This document shows positions 41,370-50,605 of a stretch of 64,000 nt of DNA, one piece after another. A program made the translations under genes and the position numbers. Numbering within the stretch: the stretch's first letter is position 1; each line of letters opens with the position of its first letter. The stretch lies in the NCBI GenBank assembly GCA_940746715.1, contig CALNWN010000004.1, forward strand, positions 310,001 through 374,000, in the 5' to 3' direction. The DNA is from an uncultured Paraburkholderia sp. (GTDB taxonomy: Bacteria > Pseudomonadota > Gammaproteobacteria > Burkholderiales > Burkholderiaceae). The notes beneath the pieces were generated by a model. It was given only the letters and a program-made list of their open reading frames with translations, had not been told where the DNA came from and searched no databases.

Positions 41370-42296
41370 ATGACCGTCCACCGTACCTTCGATCTGATCG
41401 CACCATCCGGCTATCCGCACGACTCGGCCGTGCTGACTCGCGCGCTGGAGCGCCTGCGCGCACAAGGGCATCGCGTGGAAGGCGTGGAAGCGACTCAGCG
41501 CCGCTATCAGCGCTTTGCCGGAACCGACGGCGAGCGCGCGGCGGACCTGAACCGGCTCGCCGACGCATCGCGCCCGCTGCCGGATATCGTGCTCGCCGTG
41601 CGCGGCGGATACGGCGCGGGGCGCATCCTCGCCGAGCTCGACTACGCGGGCCTGCAACGCCGGCTGGCTGATCAGCCGGTCGCGCTCGTCGGCCACAGCG
41701 ACTTCACGGCGATTCAGCTCGCGCTCTTCGCCCGCGCCGGGCTCAAAACATTCAGCGGACCGATGCTGATGAGCGACTTCGGCGCGGAACACGTCAGCGA
41801 ATTCACGATGCAGCACTTCTGGGCGGCGCTGACCGAGCCCTCCGTGACGATCGCGCGGAATGTGCCGCAGGCGCGCGCGGTGGACGTCTGCGGCACCTTG
41901 TGGGGCGGGAATCTGGCGGTGCTCACGTCGCTGATCGGCACGCCGTATATGCCGGCGGTGCAGGGCGGGGTGCTGTTTGTCGAGGATGTGAACGAGCAAC
42001 CGTTTCGTATCGAGCGGATGCTTTATCAACTGCATCTGTCGGGCATTCTCGATCAGCAGCAGGCGCTCGTGCTCGGCGATTTTTCGGGCGGCAAGTCGTT
42101 CGACTACGACAACGGCTACGACCTCAACGCCATGATCGACCAGATGAGGTCGGTGAGCGGCATTCCGATTGTGACTGGCTTGCAGTTCGGTCACGTGCCG
42201 GACATGCTGACGCTGCCGGTCGGAGCCGACGCGCACCTCGTCGCCGATGCAAACGGTTTCAGGCTGACCGTATCCAACTATCCATGCCTGCGCTGA
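41370..42296 (+). CDS. ldcA: Muramoyltetrapeptide LD-carboxypeptidase
   Basis: This cytosolic enzyme of murein recycling removes the terminal D-Ala from tetrapeptides (S66 family). The 308-residue intact frame starts at ATG 41370; ATG 41289 is also in frame. Motifs: LIAPSGYP, AVRGGYGAGRIL, the nucleophile in ALVGHSDFTAIQLAL, the Glu in VLFVEDVNEQPFRIERML and the His in GLQFGHVPDM, the Ser-Glu-His triad of the family. It follows tadA by 50 bp and ends at a strong terminator. Confidence 0.9.
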   Translation: MTVHRTFDLIAPSGYPHDSAVLTRALERLRAQGHRVEGVEATQRRYQRFAGTDGERAADLNRLADASRPLPDIVLAVRGGYGAGRILAELDYAGLQRRLADQPVALVGHSDFTAIQLALFARAGLKTFSGPMLMSDFGAEHVSEFTMQHFWAALTEPSVTIARNVPQARAVDVCGTLWGGNLAVLTSLIGTPYMPAVQGGVLFVEDVNEQPFRIERMLYQLHLSGILDQQQALVLGDFSGGKSFDYDNGYDLNAMIDQMRSVSGIPIVTGLQFGHVPDMLTLPVGADAHLVADANGFRLTVSNYPCLR

Positions 42297-42311
42297 TAAT
42301 GCAGGACACGC

Positions 42312-42335
42312 AAGCGGGCTTCGGCCCGCTTTTTT
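42312..42335 (+). terminator. Rho-independent terminator after ldcA
   Basis: AAGCGGGC (42312-42319), TTCG tetraloop, GCCCGCTT (42324-42331), then a T-run to 42335. It lies 15 bp after the ldcA stop. Confidence 0.92.
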
Positions 42336-42550
42336 ATTGGCCTATGAACGCAACTAACCGGTGAGATTCGAACGCCCGTTCGAACGATAAAGGCAGCCCG
42401 AGCCCCTGATTTTGTCGACAAAAGCGGCCACCGCAAACCGCCAAAAATCCAGATCGCTTCCAGCTCTCCCGATACCAGCAAGGCTTGCAGCCGCCGAGCC
42501 AGCCTTCGTGCTCCACCTCGCCAGCAAAATTATCGACGGCGCGGACAAAA
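42336..42550. other. Intergenic stretch with a palindrome and a tRNA-end-like string
   Basis: TTCGAACG-CC-CGTTCGAA at 42367-42384 is an 8+2+8 inverted repeat. On the minus strand the neighbouring text GTTCGAATCTCACCGG resembles the T-arm and 3' acceptor of a tRNA, but no anticodon arm or D arm is visible, so it is at best a remnant or an old attachment-site scar. Short minus-strand frames exist but have no recognised family. Confidence 0.35.
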
Positions 42551-42582
42551 ATTGTTGACAATCTTTATGTCCATTCTATTAT
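42551..42582 (+). promoter_or_regulatory. Promoter and candidate operator of the GntR gene
   Basis: TTGACA (42555-42560) and TATTAT (42577-42582) are 16 bp apart, a good sigma-70 pair. The -35 lies inside ATTGT-TG-ACAAT (42551-42562), an inverted repeat of the kind bound by FadR/FCD-type GntR proteins, suggesting autorepression. Confidence 0.65.
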
Positions 42583-42606
42583 GACCAACATATCGAGACG
42601 CAAATC

Positions 42607-43344
42607 ATGTCCGCCACCGAATCGACCAGCGCAAATAGTTCGAAGCCCGAAGCAATTGCCGAGCGCATCCGCGCCGCGATTCTCGAGCATCGGCTGGCGC
42701 CAAGGGCCAAACTGACGGAAGCGCAGTTGTGCGAAGTATTCGACGTGAAACGCGGCCCGATCCGACAGGCGCTCGCGCAGCTTGCGACGGACCGTCTGGT
42801 GGACCTCGAACCGAACCGCGGCGCGTTTGTCGCGAGTCCCTCGCTTCAGGAAGTGCACGAGGTGTTCGAGATGCGCCGCATCATCGAGCTGGCCGTCGTC
42901 GAAAAGATTTGCAACGGGCACGGCATGCGCAGGCTAAAGAGCATCGGCAGCATGATCGGCCGCGAGCGCAAAGCCTTCGAGACGCGTGATTTTTCTTCGT
43001 GGATTCGTCTGTCGGGCGAGTTCCACACGGAGCTGGCTCAGCTCACCGGCAATACGGTGCTGTGCGACTGCCTGAACGGACTGGTGGCGCGCTCCACGCT
43101 GATTTCGGCGTTATACGAATCGCTTGGCCGCAGTCCGTGTTCTTTTGAGGATCACGAAGCAATTCTCGCCGCGCTCGACGTGGGCGATGCAAAAGCGGCG
43201 GCGGCATTGATGTCGCGCCATCTGCAGAGCGTCGAGTTGAAGATGCTGGAGCGGCCCGCGCGCGGCGCAGCCGACCTGCATGAGGTGTTCGGCTCGCTGA
43301 GCGGTGCAATGAGTGGCCCGAAGATCAGCGCAAAGAGCATTTAA
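42607..43344 (+). CDS. GntR-family (FCD) regulator of the ureide genes
   Basis: An intact 245-residue protein with ATG at 42607. N-terminal winged helix: IRAAILEHRLAPRAKLTEAQ, then LCEVFDVKRGPIRQALAQLA and DRLVDLEPNRGAFVA. The C-terminal FCD domain has the metal-binding His pattern (FEMRRIIELAVVEKI, GEFHTELAQLTGN, DHEAILAALDVGD and SRHLQSVE). It stands upstream of a nucleobase permease, racemase, allantoinase and UraD in the same direction, so a role as purine/allantoin-responsive repressor is likely. Confidence 0.88.
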   Translation: MSATESTSANSSKPEAIAERIRAAILEHRLAPRAKLTEAQLCEVFDVKRGPIRQALAQLATDRLVDLEPNRGAFVASPSLQEVHEVFEMRRIIELAVVEKICNGHGMRRLKSIGSMIGRERKAFETRDFSSWIRLSGEFHTELAQLTGNTVLCDCLNGLVARSTLISALYESLGRSPCSFEDHEAILAALDVGDAKAAAALMSRHLQSVELKMLERPARGAADLHEVFGSLSGAMSGPKISAKSI

Positions 43345-43788
43345 ACAGGCGGCGCAATGAACGGCGCCTGCAAAGCGTCATCCGAAGAAGCATCCGTCAA
43401 GTCGTCCAAACGCAAGTCCGCGCCAAGCTGAGGCACGCGGCCGGCGTGCGCCCGTTGCTGGTGCGCGCCGCACTGAACTGAACCGAATCCAGCGAGCGTT
43501 GCGAGGCGGCCCGGCGAGGGCGTTGCCGGCCGGCGCGCGCACGTCCGTCGCCCTGGCGCCGGGCGAGACTGTCAGCAGCCCCCATTGCCGGAGATCCGCG
43601 GAAGCCCGGCAATGCGATAACCACAAGTACTTCAGTACGGAGACAACCGCGGCGTGGCCATGGCGGCGGCTCGCTTCTCTTCCGTTCGAGCGGAACAGAG
43701 GCGCGCGGCGCGCAGTAAAGACGCAACTGGCATGGCCAATGCAATGCCCTTCGATTCGCAATCGACGGTCCCATCACAAGAAGGAATC
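43345..43788 (+). other. 444-bp leader between the regulator and the permease
   Basis: No gene with a recognisable product was found. The stretch is long enough for the permease promoter and operator. An AAGGAAT ribosome site sits just before ATG 43789. I could not pick out a second copy of the ATTGT-ACAAT repeat seen before the GntR gene. Confidence 0.35.
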
Positions 43789-45206
43789 ATGGCTCAGTTC
43801 AGTGCAGCGCCCGGCAGTTCCGCAATCCCCCCTATGCAGACGGCGACACCTCCGGCGAGACAGCGCTGCCGGCCGGCTACAGCGAGCGCTTGTACAACGC
43901 GGACCTCGCGCCGTTGCGTCACCAGACCTGGGGCGCCTACAACATCTTCGCGTTCTGGATGTCGGACGTGCACAGCGTGGGCGGCTATGTGTTCGCCGGG
44001 AACCTGTTCGCGCTCGGCCTGACGAGCTGGCAGGTGCTGATTGCGCTGCTTGTCGGCATCACCATCGTCAACGTGCTGTGCAACATGCTCGCGAAGCCGA
44101 GCCAGGCGAACGGCGTGCCGTATCCGGTGGCGTGCCGCGCGACCTTCGGCGTGCTCGGCGCCAACATTCCCGTGGTGATTCGCGGCCTGATCGCGGTGGC
44201 CTGGTACGGCATCCAGACCTATCTCGCGTCGAGCGCGCTTGTGATCGTCGTGTTGAAGTTCGTGCCGCAACTCTTGCCGTACGCAGACGTGCATCGCCAC
44301 GGCTTCATGGGACTGTCGACGCTCGGCTGGTGCGGCTTCATGCTGCTGTGGGTGCTGCAGGCGCTGGTGTTCTGGCACGGCATGGAAACGATCAAGAAGT
44401 TCATCGACTTCGCAGGCCCGGCGGTGTATGTCGTGATGTTCATTCTCGCGGGCTATATGGTGTATCGCGCAGGATGGCGCAACATCGGCATCAACCTGGG
44501 CGGCGTCAAGTATCACGGCATGGAGGTGCTGCCGGTCATGATTACGGCAACCTCGCTCGTGGTGTCGTACTTCTCGGGGCCGATGCTCAATTTCGGCGAC
44601 TTTTCCCGCTACGGCAAGAGCTTTCGCAGCGTGCAGCGCGGCAACTTCTGGGGCCTGCCGGTCAACTTCCTCGCGTTCTCGCTGGTGACGGTGGCCACGC
44701 TGCCAGTGTTCGGCCAACTGATCACCGATCCTGTGGAAACGGTCGGCCGCATCGACTATCCGACCGCCGTGATTCTCGGCGCGCTGACGTTCACCGTTGC
44801 GACCATCGGCATCAACATCGTCGCGAACTTCGTGTCGCCGGCCTTCGACTTCTCGAACGTCGCGCCGAAGCTCATCAGCTGGCGTGCGGGCGGCATGCTG
44901 GCGGCGGTCGCGTCGATCTTCATCACGCCGTGGAATCTCTTCAACAATCCAGCTGTGATTCACTACACGCTGGACGTGCTCGGCAGCTTCATCGGACCTT
45001 TGTACGGAATCCTGATCGTCGACTACTACCTCGTGAAGCGTCAGAAGGTCGTGCTCGACGATCTGTACACGGTCGCGCCCACGGGTTCGTACTGGTATCG
45101 CAACGGCGTCAATTATCGGGCAGTTGCTGCGCTTTTGCCCGCGAATTTTTCGTGGTTCATCGGCGCGGGTCTTGGCGCGCTGTTCTATCGCGTGCTGGCA
45201 CGCTGA
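43789..45206 (+). pseudogene. NCS1-family nucleobase/allantoin permease, N-terminal frameshift
   Basis: ATG at 43789 gives MAQFSAAPGSSAIPP, then a frame change in the C6 run near 43830. The rest is in one frame: GYSERLYNADLAPL, HQTWGAYNIFAFWMSDVHSV, NGVPYPVACRATFGVLGANI, PMLNFGDFSRYGKS and WNLFNNPAVIHYTLDVLGSF. About 12 membrane segments are visible and the NCS1 substrate-site Trp, Asn and Asp regions are kept. A start within the intact frame (for example ATG 43890, after YSERL) could produce a slightly shortened carrier. It imports a purine, allantoin or hydantoin with cation. Confidence 0.8.
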
Positions 45207-45265
45207 GGGTCGGCAGCTAAGGGCAGTGCCGCTGCGCTGCTCCTGCAGAGGAAAGAGGAGACGAA

Positions 45266-46094
45266 ATGCGTATCAAACTGATCAACCCGAACACGACGCA
45301 GCGCATGACCGATGCAATCGGCCGCTGCGCACGCGAAGTCGCCGCGCCGGGCACGGAGGTGATCGCGGTGAGTCCGACGATGGGCCCGCCGTCCATCGAA
45401 GGCTATTACGACGAAGCGCTCGCGACACCCGGCCTTCTCGCCGAAGTCGCGGCGGGCGAGCGCGAGGGTTGCGACGGCTACGTGATCGCGTGTTTCGGCG
45501 ACCCAGGCCTCTACGCGGCGCGCGAGCTCGCGCGCGGACCGGTGATCGGCATTGCGGAGGCGGCCATGCATGCGGCGAGCGTGCTGGCGCCGGGCTTTTC
45601 CGTCGTCACGACGCTCGCGCGCACCTGTGGCATGGGCGTGGCATCTCGCGGAGCGCTACGGCATGAAGCGTTTCTGCCGCAACATCCGCGCGACCGACGT
45701 CGCCGTGCTCGATCTCGACAAGCCGGGCTCGGCGGCGCGCCGCATCATCCTCGACGAATGCCGGCGCGCGTTGGCCGAAGACGGCTCGGATGCGATCGTG
45801 CTCGGCTGCGCGGGCATGGCCGAGCTCTGCGCAGAAATCGAGGACGCGCTCGGCGCGCCCGTGATAGAAGGCGTGACGGCCGCCGTCAAATGGACCGAAG
45901 CGCTCGTCGCCCTGCGGCTTTCCACGGCCAAGCGCGGCGACTACGCGCGGCCGCTCGCAAAGCGTTACGACAGTGCGCTGGAATCGTTCAGTCCGTCGGC
46001 GGCGGAGCCGAACGCCGTGGCGCCGCGTGCAATCAGTGCCGATTCGCTGCGGGTAAACACCAGCCAGGCCGAGCCGCACATACATTCAGTCTGA
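45266..46094 (+). pseudogene. Hydantoin/allantoin racemase, one frameshift
   Basis: ATG at 45266 follows GAAAGAGGAGACGAA. The Asp/Glu racemase fold is clear: MRIKLINPNTTQRMTDAIGR, the first catalytic Cys in GYVIACFGDPGLYAAREL, and, after a frame change near 45640, the second Cys in DAIVLGCAGMAELCAEIEDA. The C-terminal tail is longer than usual and may be extended by the loss of a stop. With allantoinase next door, allantoin racemization is the likely role (making the (S) isomer usable by PuuE). Confidence 0.75.
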
Positions 46095-46220
46095 CACGCA
46101 CTATCTGCGCGGCTGTATGGGCGCGTCGGGGTGTTTTCGCTACACTGGTCCAACTCGGTGCGGGCTGCGCGACGGGCTTTCCGCTGCGCCCACGTATTGT
46201 CACCACGCATTCGTCAAACC

Positions 46221-46820
46221 ATGCCACTCGACCCCAACTATCCACGCGATCTGATCGGCTACGGCCGCCACCCCGTGCAGGCGAACTGGCCCGGGCGAGC
46301 GCGCGTCGCGGTGCAATTCGTCCTCAATTACGAGGAAGGCGGTGAAAATTGCGTGCTGCACGGCGATTCCGGCTCGGAGCAGTTTTTGTCGGAGATTGTC
46401 GGCGCGGCTGCCTATCCGGCTCGTCACATGAGCATGGAGTCGATTTACGAGTACGGCTCGCGCGCCGGCGTGTGGCGCATTCTGGGCGAATTCGAGAAGC
46501 GCGGCCTGCCGCTCACGCTCGACACCAACGACATGCGTTTCGCGAGTCCGCAGGGCTTTAACACGGCGGACCATTTCTTCACGTATTTGCGCGACGCGTT
46601 CGACGTGCTCTACGAAGAAGGCGACGAAGCGCCCAAGATGCTGTCGGTCGGCATGCATTGCCGGCTGCTCGGACGGCCCGGGCGGTTCCGCGCGCTGCAG
46701 CGCTTTCTCAACCACATCGAGCAGCATGACCGCGTGTGGGTGACGCGGCGCGTCGATATCGCGCGGCACTGGCGCGAACATCATCCCTATCAGCAAACCA
46801 ACCGCAGGGCAGCGGCATGA
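46221..46820 (+). pseudogene. puuE: Allantoinase PuuE with its central catalytic region deleted in frame
   Basis: The frame is open from ATG 46221 (PLDPNYPRDLIGYGRHPVQA) to TGA 46820, but only 200 residues remain against about 310. The N-terminal third (RVAVQFVLNYEEGGENCVLH, VWRILGEFEKRGLPLT) joins directly to the C-terminal third (LDTNDMRFASPQGFNTADHF, GMHCRLLGRPGRFRALQRFL). The missing roughly 110 residues contain the NodB-like core with the HGWRW region. The join is near 46516. The product cannot hydrolyse allantoin. The stop overlaps uraD (ATGA). Confidence 0.8.
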
Positions 46821-47338
46821 AGGCGATGCAATACACACTGGACCAACTCAATAGCCTTTCGACCGACGCGTTCGTCGCGGCGCTCTCGGGCATCTTCGAG
46901 CACTCGCCGTGGGTCGCGGAAATCGCCGCGCGCGAGCGGCCGTTTGCGAGCCTCGACGAATTGCACAGCAAGATGTCGAACATCGTCGAGAACGCAGGCG
47001 AAGAGAAGCAGCTTGCACTCATTAACGCCCACCCGGAACTCGCCGGCAAGGCAGCGGTGCGCGGCGAACTCACCGCGGAATCGACGCGCGAGCAAAGCGG
47101 CGCGTGCCTGTCGCAATGCACGCAGCAAGAGTTCGACAAGCTGCTCGCGCTGAACGCCGCCTATCGCGAGAAGTTCGGCTTTCCCTTCATTCTCGCGGTG
47201 CGCGGCTATGACCGTCACGGCATCATCGCGAACTTCGAGGCGCGCGTGAACAATAGCCGCGCCGACGAACTGCGCGCGAGTCTGGATCAGATCTACCGTA
47301 TCGCACGTTTCCGGCTCGAAGACCTGATCGACGCGTGA
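46817..47338 (+). CDS. uraD: OHCU decarboxylase UraD
   Basis: Converts 2-oxo-4-hydroxy-4-carboxy-5-ureidoimidazoline to (S)-allantoin, the last step from urate. The 173-residue intact protein starts at ATG 46817, overlapping puuE by four bases. Landmarks: DAFVAALSGIFEHSPWVAEI, the catalytic His in ALINAHPELAGKAA, and KFGFPFILAVRGYDRHGIIA near the C terminus. It survives intact between a gutted allantoinase and a decapitated ABC ATPase. Confidence 0.88.
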   Translation: MKAMQYTLDQLNSLSTDAFVAALSGIFEHSPWVAEIAARERPFASLDELHSKMSNIVENAGEEKQLALINAHPELAGKAAVRGELTAESTREQSGACLSQCTQQEFDKLLALNAAYREKFGFPFILAVRGYDRHGIIANFEARVNNSRADELRASLDQIYRIARFRLEDLIDA

Positions 47339-47344
47339 TGAACG

Positions 47345-47825
47345 CGTGAGCACCGCTGCGCCGGTGCGCGGCGCGCGCTCGGCTTCGGCTTCGTGCCGGA
47401 AGAGCGGCTCGGCCGCGGTGCCGTGCCGGCGATGACGCTTGCCGAAAACGCGCTTTTGACAGCGCATCGTCAGAAGATGGTGAGCTCGGGCTGGATCCGG
47501 GCGGGCGCGATGCGCGCGTTTGCGAAGGGCTGCATCGAAGCCTTCGACGTGCGTTGCGGCGGCTCCGAAGCGCTCGCGCAGAGTCTGTCGGGCGGCAATC
47601 TGCAGAAGTACATCGTGGGCCGCGAGATTCTCCAGGCACCGAAGGTGCTGGTGGTCGCGCAGCCGACATGGGGCGTCGACGTCGGCGCTGCGGCCCTCAT
47701 TCGCCAGCAACTGCTGGATTTGTCGGCTCGCGGCGTGGCGATCCTCGTGATTTCGGAGGAGCTGGAAGAGCGCTCTTCGACATCTGCGACCGCATCGCGG
47801 TGCTCGCGGGCGGGCAACCGGTGGC
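47345..47825 (+). pseudogene. Sugar/nucleoside-type ABC ATPase, C-terminal fragment
   Basis: Only the end of the second nucleotide-binding domain is left: GFVPEERLGRG, MTLAENALLT, the signature QSLSGGNLQKYIVGREILQA, QPTWGVDVGAAALIRQQLLD and VAILVISEELEE. Walker A and the whole first domain are missing, and the last part (DICDRIAVLAGGQ) is out of frame after about 47770. The QPT(W/R)G(V/L)D variant is typical of purine-nucleoside/BmpA-type importers, which often lie near urate genes in Burkholderia. It is fused downstream to an OmpW tail. Confidence 0.7.
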
Positions 47826-47828
47826 GAT

Positions 47829-48015
47829 CCGCAATCACAGCTTTGGTCCGGCGTTGCAGGCGGGCGTCGACGTTCAGGTCACGAAGACGCTGTTCGTGAA
47901 CGCGGACATCAAGAAAATCTGGATGCACACGGATGCGTCGCTCGGCGGCCAGCCGCTTGGCCGCGTGAGTATCGATCCGGTGGTGGTGGGGCTCGGCGTC
48001 GGCATGCGCTTCTGA
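47829..48015 (+). pseudogene. OmpW-family porin, C-terminal fragment
   Basis: From about 47829 the frame reads FGPALQAGVDVQVTKTLFVN, then ADIKKIWMHTDASL and the C-terminal strand VVVGLGVGMRF, ending in Phe before TGA 48015 as outer-membrane barrels do. The first two thirds of OmpW (signal and about five strands) are absent. A deletion brought it against the ABC ATPase remnant. Confidence 0.7.
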
Positions 48016-48024
48016 CGAGGCAGC

Positions 48025-48294
48025 TCAGCGCATCAAATAAGCCTGCAGGCGGCTGTGCCGGGACGTCTGAAGCGACGCCCCGGCGAATCTCTCACAGCCT
48101 GTCGTTCTGAAAGCGCATGGCCGTGCCTTCTGCTCGATGCGCGTCCACACGGCGCGCTTTTCTTCGTCGCTCATGAACACCCAGTTGAACACTTCGCCGG
48201 CCGTGCGGCCGCAGCCCTTGCAGACTTCGTCGAAAAGGGTCGAGCACACGCCGATGCAGGGGCTGTCGGGAAGAGCATGAAGATTGGAAGCCAT
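48025..48294 (-). pseudogene. DUF1289 Cys-rich protein, 3' frameshift
   Basis: ATG at 48294. The DUF1289 motif is SPCIGVCSTLFDEVCKGCGR, with four Cys likely to bind metal, followed by EVFNWVFMSDEEKRAVWTRI. Near 48125 the frame slips; the alternative reading ends MRFQNDRL at TGA 48092-48094, as in relatives. The present frame instead adds about 22 unrelated residues. The Cys core is untouched, so the protein may still be made. Confidence 0.65.
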
Positions 48295-48379
48295 CGGAAA
48301 CCTTGCAACAGGAAAGCGGAGTTCCGCTATGTTAACCGATACGCGGCGCGAGCCCGGGTGCGCAATCGCCCGCGCAACT

Positions 48380-49400
48380 TCACCGCGCAATGCTGTAACC
48401 GATCCGCGCGATCCAGTGCTGACGGTTGTTGTAGTCGAGCAGATCCTCGCCGTAGCCGTTGAAATAGCCGATCCACAGATAGCCGCCCCACGCGCTGCCG
48501 ATGAGCTTCGCGAGCGGATAGGTGAATTGCGTGTCGACGCTGCCGTACCAGTGCTTCGTGCCTTTGCGCAGCGTGGTGGCGAGTTGCCAGCCGTCCGGGC
48601 TGCCGTATTTGACGAGCAGGTCGACATAGCCTCGATAGGCCGCAATATCCGGGTTGTTCTTCGTGCCGAGGGTGTAGTAGATCTTCGGCGACACTATCAG
48701 ATGGTTGGCCGTCAGATCGCCGAATTCCCACGTGGGGCGGATAAACGGCATGTTGATGCTGCGCGAATCGTTTCCTCCCTTGCCATTCGATTCATGCGCG
48801 ACGCCGGCGGCGAACCCCATCCTCGTGAAGAACGGGCTGCGCCAGCCTGTGTCCGGCACGTAGTAGAACAACTGCGGCGAGTACGTCGTGTCGCGGAACG
48901 GCCGCGAATCCGCGGAGAGGTCCCATACCGACGTCTGCGTATAGGCGAAGTACAGGTTGTCGGTGAAAGCTTTGGAGCGCAGGTCGTCCGGAATACGCAG
49001 GCGATACTTGAAGCTCAACTGCAGCCGCGCATTGGTGTCGCCGTTGTGGCCGGCGGCAAAGTACATCGGCTCGTAGTAAGAGAGGTGGGCGAACACGCCG
49101 CGTCCGGTCGTCGACAGCGAGTCGCCTGGCGGCGAGATCGCGTCGCCCGAGGGGCCGTCGAGCACCGCCGCCGTCGCCGCGGCCTGCGCGGGCGTGCTCG
49201 CGTGTGCCTCGCTGCGCTCGGCCTGTGCGATCGCGTCCTGGTCGGGGCCGCAATTGATTACGACGAGCGCGGGCGAAGCGTCGAAACCAAGCGGGTCGAT
49301 GCGCACTTCGCCGGGCGCCGCGTCCGGCCAGGACGCCGTAAAGCGCACCTTGCGGAACTGGCCCGGCCGCAGACGCAGCGTGTCGGGCACGCCCGCCTCG
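48380..49400 (-). pseudogene. pldA: Outer-membrane phospholipase A, N terminus replaced by an MntH tail
   Basis: The barrel and catalytic part are intact: VFAHLSYYEPMYFAAGHN, YFAYTQTSVWDLSADSRPFR, the Ser-His motif GVAHESNGKGGNDSRSINM and the C-terminal strand RQHWIARIGYSIAR. The recognisable part begins at about GVPDTLRLRPGQFRKVRF; upstream, the same frame encodes the end of MntH (LSLQLPLAVVPLIRYASDA). A deletion thus removed the signal peptide and about 60 residues, so the enzyme cannot be exported. Confidence 0.8.
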
Positions 49401-50605
49401 CGTACGCGCCAGCCGCGCATCAGCCGGGCATCGGATGCATAGCGGATCAGCGGCACGACGGCGAGCGGCAATTGCAGGCTCAGCACCACCTAGCTTGCGA
49501 CCAGCAGTTGGTTCGAGCCTTCCTGGCCGAACATCGTCACCGCGACGAGCGCCGGTCCGATTGCGAGTGCGCGGGTGAGCAGCGCGCGCTTCCAGCGCGG
49601 CAGACGTAGTTGCAGAAAGCCCTCCATCACCGCCTGGCCCGCCAGCGTCCCCTTGACGGTCGCGCTGAGGCCGCACGCGAGCAGGGCGGCCGCGAACAGA
49701 ATGCCGGCCCAGCGCGTGCCGAGAAGCGGCGCAATCAGACGATGGGCGTCCGCGAGATCCGTGACGTCGCGGTGGCCGCTCGAATAAAACACCGCCGCCG
49801 CGACGATCAGTAATGCCGCATTGATCACGAAAACAAACAGAAGGGAGCCGATGGTGTCGATATTGACGACATGCAACGCGGCCCGAATCTGCGCGTCGCT
49901 GTGGTCGGGCGCATGGTGCTTGACGAGCGACGAGTGCAGATAGAGGTTGTGCGGCATCACCGTCGCGCCGACGATGCCCGCCGCCAGCCACAGCATGCCC
50001 GCATTGCGCAGCAGCGCGGCGCTCGGCGCGGTGCCGGCGAGCGCCGCGTGCCAGTCGGGCCGCGCGAGCGCCAGTTCGATCACGAAGCACAGGCCGACGA
50101 AGCCGATCAGCGAGGCGATCACCGCTTCCAGCTTGCGGCCGCCTTTCTGCCGGAGCGCGAGCAGTGCGAATGTGCATACCGCCGACATCAGCACGCCCAC
50201 CGTCAGCGATACGCCCAGCAGCAATTGCAACGCGACGGCGCTGCCGACCACCTCGGCGACGTCGCAGGCGATGATCGCCACTTCGCTCGTCAGCCACAAA
50301 AAGATAGTGCGGCGCCGCCCGGAACGCTCGCGGCAAACCTGCGCGAGATCGCGCCCGGTGACGACACCGAGCCGCGACGACAGCCATTGCAGCAGCATCG
50401 CCATCAGGCTCGACAGCACCACCATGCCCAGCAGCTGATAGCCGTAGCTGGCGCCCGCGCCGAGCGCCGTCGCCCAATTGCCGGGATCGATATAGCCAAC
50501 GGCGATCAGCGCGCCCGCGCCGACGAACGAGAACCAGTGCGCAGCGCCGCTTTCGGGCAGACGTCGACGGCGGTTTGGGCGCAGCGCGAACGGATTCGTG
50601 TTCAT
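49400..50605 (-). pseudogene. mntH: Nramp-type manganese transporter MntH, amber codon and lost C terminus
   Basis: ATG at 50605. Helix 1 has the DPGN metal motif (GYIDPGNWATALGAGASYGY) and helix 6 the MPH motif (GIVGATVMPHNLYLHSSLVK). After 371 residues an in-frame TAG at 49490-49492 interrupts QLLVAS*VVLSLQLPLAVV, where the family has Gln (CAG). The text continues for about 25 residues and then fuses to pldA. A truncated protein with roughly ten helices could be made. It takes up Mn(II) with protons. Confidence 0.8.

Noticed and set aside
42278..42561. Minus-strand frames of 64-75 codons between ldcA and the GntR gene
   Set aside because: They overlap the terminator or the tRNA-like palindrome, lack ribosome sites, and match no family I know.
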